10,162 nucleotides of DNA, from contig JAJZVS010000112.1 of the NCBI GenBank assembly GCA_021845555.1, forward strand, positions 1-10,162. The letters are read 5' to 3'. This document shows positions 6,687-10,162 of the stretch, piece by piece. Origin of the DNA: Pseudomonadota bacterium. Its GTDB lineage: Bacteria > Pseudomonadota > Alphaproteobacteria > Acetobacterales > Acetobacteraceae. Each line of letters starts with the position of its first letter. Within the stretch, counting starts at the first letter, position 1. The translations under genes and the position numbers were made by a program. The notes below the pieces were generated by a model. The model saw only the letters and a list, made by a program, of their open reading frames with translations, was not told the origin of the DNA and ran no database searches.

Positions 6687-8105
6687 ATGTCCGGCAACAA
6701 GCCACGGACGTTGTTCGATAAAATCTGGGACAGCCATGTGGTCGAGCGGCTGCCGGACGGGACCTGCGTGCTCTATATCGATCGGCACCTCGTCCATGAG
6801 GTGACCAGCCCGCAGGCGTTCGAGGGGCTGCGGCTGGCCGGGCGCAAGGTGCGCCGGCCGGACGGGACCATCGCGGTGGCGGATCACAACATCCCCACCG
6901 TCGGGCCGCGCACCCCCGCCGACATCAAGGAAGAGGACAGCCGCATCCAGGTGCAGACCCTGGAAAAGAACGTCGTCGAATTCGGGGTGCCCTATATCCC
7001 GATCCTGGATGTGCGCCAGGGCATCGTCCACATCATCGGCCCCGAGCTGGGGATTTCCCTGCCCGGCACCACGATCGTCTGCGGCGACAGCCACACCTCC
7101 ACCCACGGCGCGCTGGGCGCGCTGGCGTTCGGCATCGGCACGTCGGAGGTCGAGCACGTGCTCGCCACCCAGACGCTGCTGCAGAGCCCGGCGAAGAACA
7201 TGCTGATCCGGGTGGACAACACGCTCGGCTTCGGCACCTCGGGCAAGGACCTGGTGCTGGCGATCATCGGCAAGATCACCACCGCCGGCGGCAACGGCCA
7301 TGTGATCGAATACGCCGGCGAAGCGATCCGCGCGCTCGACATGGCCGGTCGGATGACGGTGTCCAACATGTCGATCGAGGCCGGCGCGCGCGCGGGCCTG
7401 GTCGCGCCGGACGAAACCACCTTTGCCTATGTGCAGGGCCGCGAGTTCGCCCCCAAGGGCGCGGCGTTCGAGCAGGCGGTGGCGTATTGGCGTACCCTGC
7501 CGTCCGATCCCGGCGCGGTGTACGACAAGACCGTGGTGCTGGACGCGCGCGAGATCGCGCCGATGGTCACCTGGGGCACCACGCCCGGCGCGGTGGTCCC
7601 GGTCACCGGCGTCGTGCCCGATCCGTCCGCGGTGACGGACGAAGCGGCGCGGGCGCAGATGCAGCGCATGCTCGACTACATGGCGCTCACACCAGGCACG
7701 CGCATGCAGGACGTGAAGATCGACGTGGTGTTCATCGGCAGCTGCACCAACGGACGGATCGAGGATATCCGCGCCGCCGCCGCGGTGGCCAAGGGCCGCA
7801 AGGTCGCGGCCGGGGTGCAGGCGCTGGTGGTGCCCGGCTCGGGCCAGGTGAAACTGGCCGCCGAGCGCGAGGGGCTGGACCGGATCCTGCTGGAAGCCGG
7901 GTTCGAGTGGCGCGATCCCTGCTGCTCCATGTGCCTGGGGATGAACCCGGACAAGCTGACGCCGGGCCAGCGCAGCGCCAGCACGTCCAACCGCAATTTC
8001 GAGGGACGGCAGGGACCGGGCGGACGGACGCACCTCGTCTCCCCGGCAATGGCGGCGGCGGCGGCGGTGACCGGGCGGCTCGCCGACGTGCGGCAACTCG
8101 GCTGA
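6687..8105 (+). CDS. leuC: 3-isopropylmalate dehydratase large subunit LeuC
   Basis: A 472-residue aconitase-family subunit. With LeuD it isomerises 2-isopropylmalate to 3-isopropylmalate in leucine biosynthesis, using a [4Fe-4S] cluster in the cytoplasm. Landmarks: LFDKIWDSHVV at 9-19, YIDRHLVHEVTSPQAFEGLR at 30-49, VADHNIPT (64-71), VCGDSHTSTHGALGALAFGI (131-150), and the cluster ligands C353 (GSCTNGR), C413 and C416 (CCSMCLGMNPD). Residue 412 is Cys where Gly is usual, giving two adjacent cysteines. The C-terminal SNRNFEGRQGPGGRTHLVSP segment is intact. AGGAGG at 6673-6678 with 8-base spacing sets the start. It follows rplS by 69 bases and precedes leuD by 15. Confidence 0.97.
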   Translation: MSGNKPRTLFDKIWDSHVVERLPDGTCVLYIDRHLVHEVTSPQAFEGLRLAGRKVRRPDGTIAVADHNIPTVGPRTPADIKEEDSRIQVQTLEKNVVEFGVPYIPILDVRQGIVHIIGPELGISLPGTTIVCGDSHTSTHGALGALAFGIGTSEVEHVLATQTLLQSPAKNMLIRVDNTLGFGTSGKDLVLAIIGKITTAGGNGHVIEYAGEAIRALDMAGRMTVSNMSIEAGARAGLVAPDETTFAYVQGREFAPKGAAFEQAVAYWRTLPSDPGAVYDKTVVLDAREIAPMVTWGTTPGAVVPVTGVVPDPSAVTDEAARAQMQRMLDYMALTPGTRMQDVKIDVVFIGSCTNGRIEDIRAAAAVAKGRKVAAGVQALVVPGSGQVKLAAEREGLDRILLEAGFEWRDPCCSMCLGMNPDKLTPGQRSASTSNRNFEGRQGPGGRTHLVSPAMAAAAAVTGRLADVRQLG

Positions 8106-8120
8106 GGGGGAGGACGGGCG

Positions 8121-8744
8121 ATGGACAAGTTCACGAAACTCACCGGCGTGGCGGCACCGTTGCCGCTGGCGAATGTGGATACCGACAAGATCATCCCGGC
8201 GCGGTTCCTCAAAACGATCAAGCGCTCGGGCCTCGGCGTCCATTTGTTCGATACGCTGCGCTACGATGCCGAAGGCAAGGAACGGCCCGAGTTCGTGCTG
8301 AACCAGGCGCAGTACCGGCACGCCGAGATCATCGTCGCGCACGAGAACTTCGGCTGCGGATCGTCGCGCGAGCACGCACCCTGGGCGCTGCTCGATTTCG
8401 GCATCCGCTGCATCATCGCGCCGGATTTCGCGGATATCTTCTACAACAACAGCTTCAAGAACGGCATTCTGCCGATCCGCCTGCCGCGCGCGGTGTGCGA
8501 CGCGCTGATCGAGGACGCGAAGCTCGGCGGCAACGCCCGCATCACCGTCGATCTGGAGCGCCAGGTGGTGGTGCGCCCGAGCGGAGAGGAAATCCCCTTC
8601 GAGATCGACCCGTTCCGCAAGCACCTGCTGCTGAACGGGCTCGACGACATCGGCCAGACGATGCAGCACGTGACATCGATCGACAGCTACGAAGCCCGCC
8701 GCCGGGCCGACCAGCCCTGGATGCCCGGCACCACCGCCGCCTGA
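8121..8744 (+). CDS. leuD: 3-isopropylmalate dehydratase small subunit LeuD
   Basis: A 207-residue partner of LeuC that supplies the swivelling domain of isopropylmalate isomerase. Its signatures are NVDTDKIIPARFL (18-30), ENFGCGSSREHAPWAL (75-90) and DFADIFYNNSFKNGILPI (102-119), all intact. The ATG is preceded by GGGGGAGGA at 8106-8114, directly after the leuC stop, so the two subunits should be made together. The next gene, leuB, is separated from it by 213 bases carrying a large inverted repeat rather than by the tight spacing seen elsewhere in the cluster. Confidence 0.97.
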   Translation: MDKFTKLTGVAAPLPLANVDTDKIIPARFLKTIKRSGLGVHLFDTLRYDAEGKERPEFVLNQAQYRHAEIIVAHENFGCGSSREHAPWALLDFGIRCIIAPDFADIFYNNSFKNGILPIRLPRAVCDALIEDAKLGGNARITVDLERQVVVRPSGEEIPFEIDPFRKHLLLNGLDDIGQTMQHVTSIDSYEARRRADQPWMPGTTAA

Positions 8745-8797
8745 CGCCCGATTTCCGCTGCGCCCGTCCGCCGCCCCACCCGTCCGCCGCGCTCCTT

Positions 8798-8877
8798 CCG
8801 TCACGGCCGGGCTTGACCCGGCCATCAACCCCCGATCGCCCGTGCGCAGATGGCCGGGTCAAGCCCGGCCATGACGG
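8798..8877. repeat. Long imperfect inverted repeat (alphaproteobacterial intergenic palindrome)
   Basis: The 29-base arms at 8798-8826 and 8849-8877 are reverse complements with a single mismatch (C8804 against A8871) and are separated by 22 bases. Each arm itself contains the palindrome GGCCGGG-CTTGA-CCCGGCC, so cruciform and single-arm hairpins are both possible. The CCGGGCTTGACCCGG type of element recurs between genes in many alphaproteobacterial genomes (recalled, not checked here). Its translation in some frames gives the PGLTRPS and MAGSSPAMT peptides typical of spurious gene calls. It fills much of the leuD-leuB gap and may act as an mRNA processing or stability element. The rest of the gap shows nothing else apart from the leuB ribosome-binding site. 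Confidence 0.85.
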
Positions 8878-8957
8878 GGAAAGAAGGGGGTGGGGCGGGG
8901 ACGAAAGCGGAAGAGCGGGCGCGGGATCAACCAGGACCGCCCGAGAAGGACCCAACG

Positions 8958-10070
8958 ATGCCCGCCAACAAGAAACTGCTGATCCTGCCCGGCGACGGGA
9001 TCGGCCCGGAAGTGATGGCCCAGACCCGCCGGGTGATCGAATGGATGGCCCGCCGGCGCATGGTCTCCTTCGATATCTCGGAAGACCTGGTAGGCGGCGC
9101 GGCGATCGACGCGCGCGGCACGCCGATCACGGATGAAACCATGCAGGCGGCCAAGGATACGGACGCGATCCTGTTCGGCTCGGTGGGCGGTCCCAAATGG
9201 GACAAGCTCGGCTTCGACATGCGCCCGGAGATCGCGATCCTGCGGCTGCGCAAGGAACTCGACCTGTTCGCCAACCTGCGCCCGGCCACCGTGCTCGATC
9301 CGCTGGTCGATGCCTCCACCCTGAAGCCCGAGGTGGTGCGCGGGCTCGACCTGATGATCGTCCGCGAAAGCACCGGCGGGGTCTATTTCGGCACCCCGCG
9401 CGGGGTGGAAACCCTGCCCGACGGCCAGCAGCGCGGGTTCGACACCGAATCCTACACCACCAGCGAAATCGAACGCGTCGCCCGCGTCGGCTTCGAACTC
9501 GCGCGCAAGCGCGGCAAGCGCGTCACCAGCGTGGAAAAAGCCAACGTCATGCAGTCAGGCCTGTTCTGGCGCCAGACCGTCACCGCGCTGCACGCCCGCG
9601 ACTACGCCGACGTCCAGCTCTCGCACATGTACGCCGACAACTGCGCCATGCAGCTGGTCCGCAACCCGCGCCAGTTCGACGTCATCGTGACATCCAACAT
9701 CTTCGGCGACCTGCTGTCCGACCTTGCCTCCATGCTCACCGGCAGCCTGGGGATGCTGCCGTCCGCCACGCTCGGCGCGGTGCAGCCCAACGGCAAACGG
9801 CACGCGCTCTATGAGCCGATCCACGGCAGCGCACCGGACATCGCCGGCAAGGGCGTCGCCAACCCGCTGGCGCAGATGCTCAGCTTCGCCATGCTGCTGC
9901 GCTACTCGTTCGACATGGAAGAAGACGCGCGGCTGATCGAAACGGCGGCCACCGCGGTGCTGGCCAAGGGCCTGCGAACCGCCGACCTCGCCAGCCCAGG
10001 CGCCACCCCGGTCGGCACCGTCGCCATGGGCGACGCACTGCTGGCGGAGCTGGATCGGGTGGCGGGGTAG
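8958..10070 (+). CDS. leuB: 3-isopropylmalate dehydrogenase LeuB
   Basis: A 370-residue enzyme that oxidatively decarboxylates 3-isopropylmalate with NAD+ to 2-oxoisocaproate, the step after LeuCD. Seen: LPGDGIGPEV (10-19), RLRKELDLFANLRP (96-109), RESTGGVYFG (136-145), catalytic-type K194 in VEKANV, D227 in MYADN, D251 and D255 in GDLLSD (metal and substrate ligands), and YEPIHGSAPDIAGKGVANP (285-303, NAD-binding loop). The length is typical. The ATG at 8958 has AAGGA at 8946-8950 and gives the usual MPANKKLLILPGDGIGP start. The in-frame ATG at 8850 lies inside the inverted repeat and would add 36 low-complexity residues, so it is rejected. leuA is not in the window. Confidence 0.97.
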   Translation: MPANKKLLILPGDGIGPEVMAQTRRVIEWMARRRMVSFDISEDLVGGAAIDARGTPITDETMQAAKDTDAILFGSVGGPKWDKLGFDMRPEIAILRLRKELDLFANLRPATVLDPLVDASTLKPEVVRGLDLMIVRESTGGVYFGTPRGVETLPDGQQRGFDTESYTTSEIERVARVGFELARKRGKRVTSVEKANVMQSGLFWRQTVTALHARDYADVQLSHMYADNCAMQLVRNPRQFDVIVTSNIFGDLLSDLASMLTGSLGMLPSATLGAVQPNGKRHALYEPIHGSAPDIAGKGVANPLAQMLSFAMLLRYSFDMEEDARLIETAATAVLAKGLRTADLASPGATPVGTVAMGDALLAELDRVAG

Positions 10071-10081
10071 GGGGAGGAAGG

Positions 10082-10132
10082 CCAAGGGGACGCTGTCCCC
10101 CTGGACCCCCTGCCAGGGGACAAGTCCCCTGG
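10082..10132 (+). repeat. Two similar hairpins downstream of leuB (repeat or terminator)
   Basis: The first hairpin pairs GGGGAC (10086-10091) with GTCCCC (10095-10100), extended by CCA/TGG past one mismatch. The second pairs CCAGGGGAC (10113-10121) with GTCCCCTGG (10124-10132) perfectly. Each is followed by ACCCC, so the two form an imperfect direct repeat of about 28-30 bases. There is no T-tract. The position 11 bases after the leuB stop suits transcript ending or 3'-end protection. GGGGAC/GTCCCC palindromes with GGACCCC are, from memory, common between genes in Acetobacteraceae. From 10133 to the end nothing else is seen. Confidence 0.6.
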
Positions 10133-10162
10133 ACCCCTCGGACGGCTTCGCCAGGAAAGGGG

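Noticed and set aside
6135..8828. Minus-strand open frame of about 900 codons antisense to rplS, leuC and leuD
   Set aside because: The translation is His/Arg/Ala/Gly-rich with no recognisable domain, and the plus strand holds three clear conserved genes here.
8850..8957. N-terminal extension of leuB
   Set aside because: The start falls in the inverted repeat and the added residues are a translation of repeat and low-complexity Gly/Lys/Glu sequence.

Overview
The window is chromosomal, high-GC DNA with a strong preference for G or C in the third codon position. It reads as an alphaproteobacterium, most likely Acetobacteraceae or a close rhodospirillalean relative. That placement is inference. 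It rests on the linked order ffh-rpsP-rimM-trmD-rplS followed by leuC-leuD-leuB, on protein signatures such as the Ffh G4 motif TRMDGDARGG, and on intergenic palindromes of the GGCCGGGCTTGACCCGGCC type.

Layout. Positions 3-446 (+) hold the C-terminal end of an exported beta-barrel-like protein. A terminator hairpin follows at 471-502. Converging on it from the right is a minus-strand pair: a class III (CaiB/BaiF) CoA-transferase (1322-2539) and, two bases downstream of it, a crotonase-fold protein (510-1319) that lacks both catalytic glutamates of true enoyl-CoA hydratases. Upstream of the pair, also on the minus strand, codon bias reveals an unrecognised small gene (2590-2944) that reads through only if one frameshift is allowed. 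Two hairpins lie between it and the divergent ffh.

From 3188 to the end everything is on the plus strand. First come the protein-targeting and translation genes: ffh (SRP GTPase), rpsP (S16), rimM (30S maturation), trmD (tRNA m1G37 methyltransferase) and rplS (L19), tightly packed and in one case overlapping. Then come three leucine-biosynthesis genes: leuC and leuD (isopropylmalate isomerase subunits) and leuB (3-isopropylmalate dehydrogenase). A large inverted repeat separates leuD from leuB. Two similar hairpins close the window after leuB.

The right-hand two thirds are ordinary housekeeping DNA. I see no mobile element, CRISPR array, phage gene, tRNA or rRNA, and no convincing new multi-gene system. 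The items most worth a second look are the glutamate-less crotonase paired with a CoA-transferase, the apparently frameshifted small gene, and the leuD-leuB palindrome, which makes a false leuB start easy to call.
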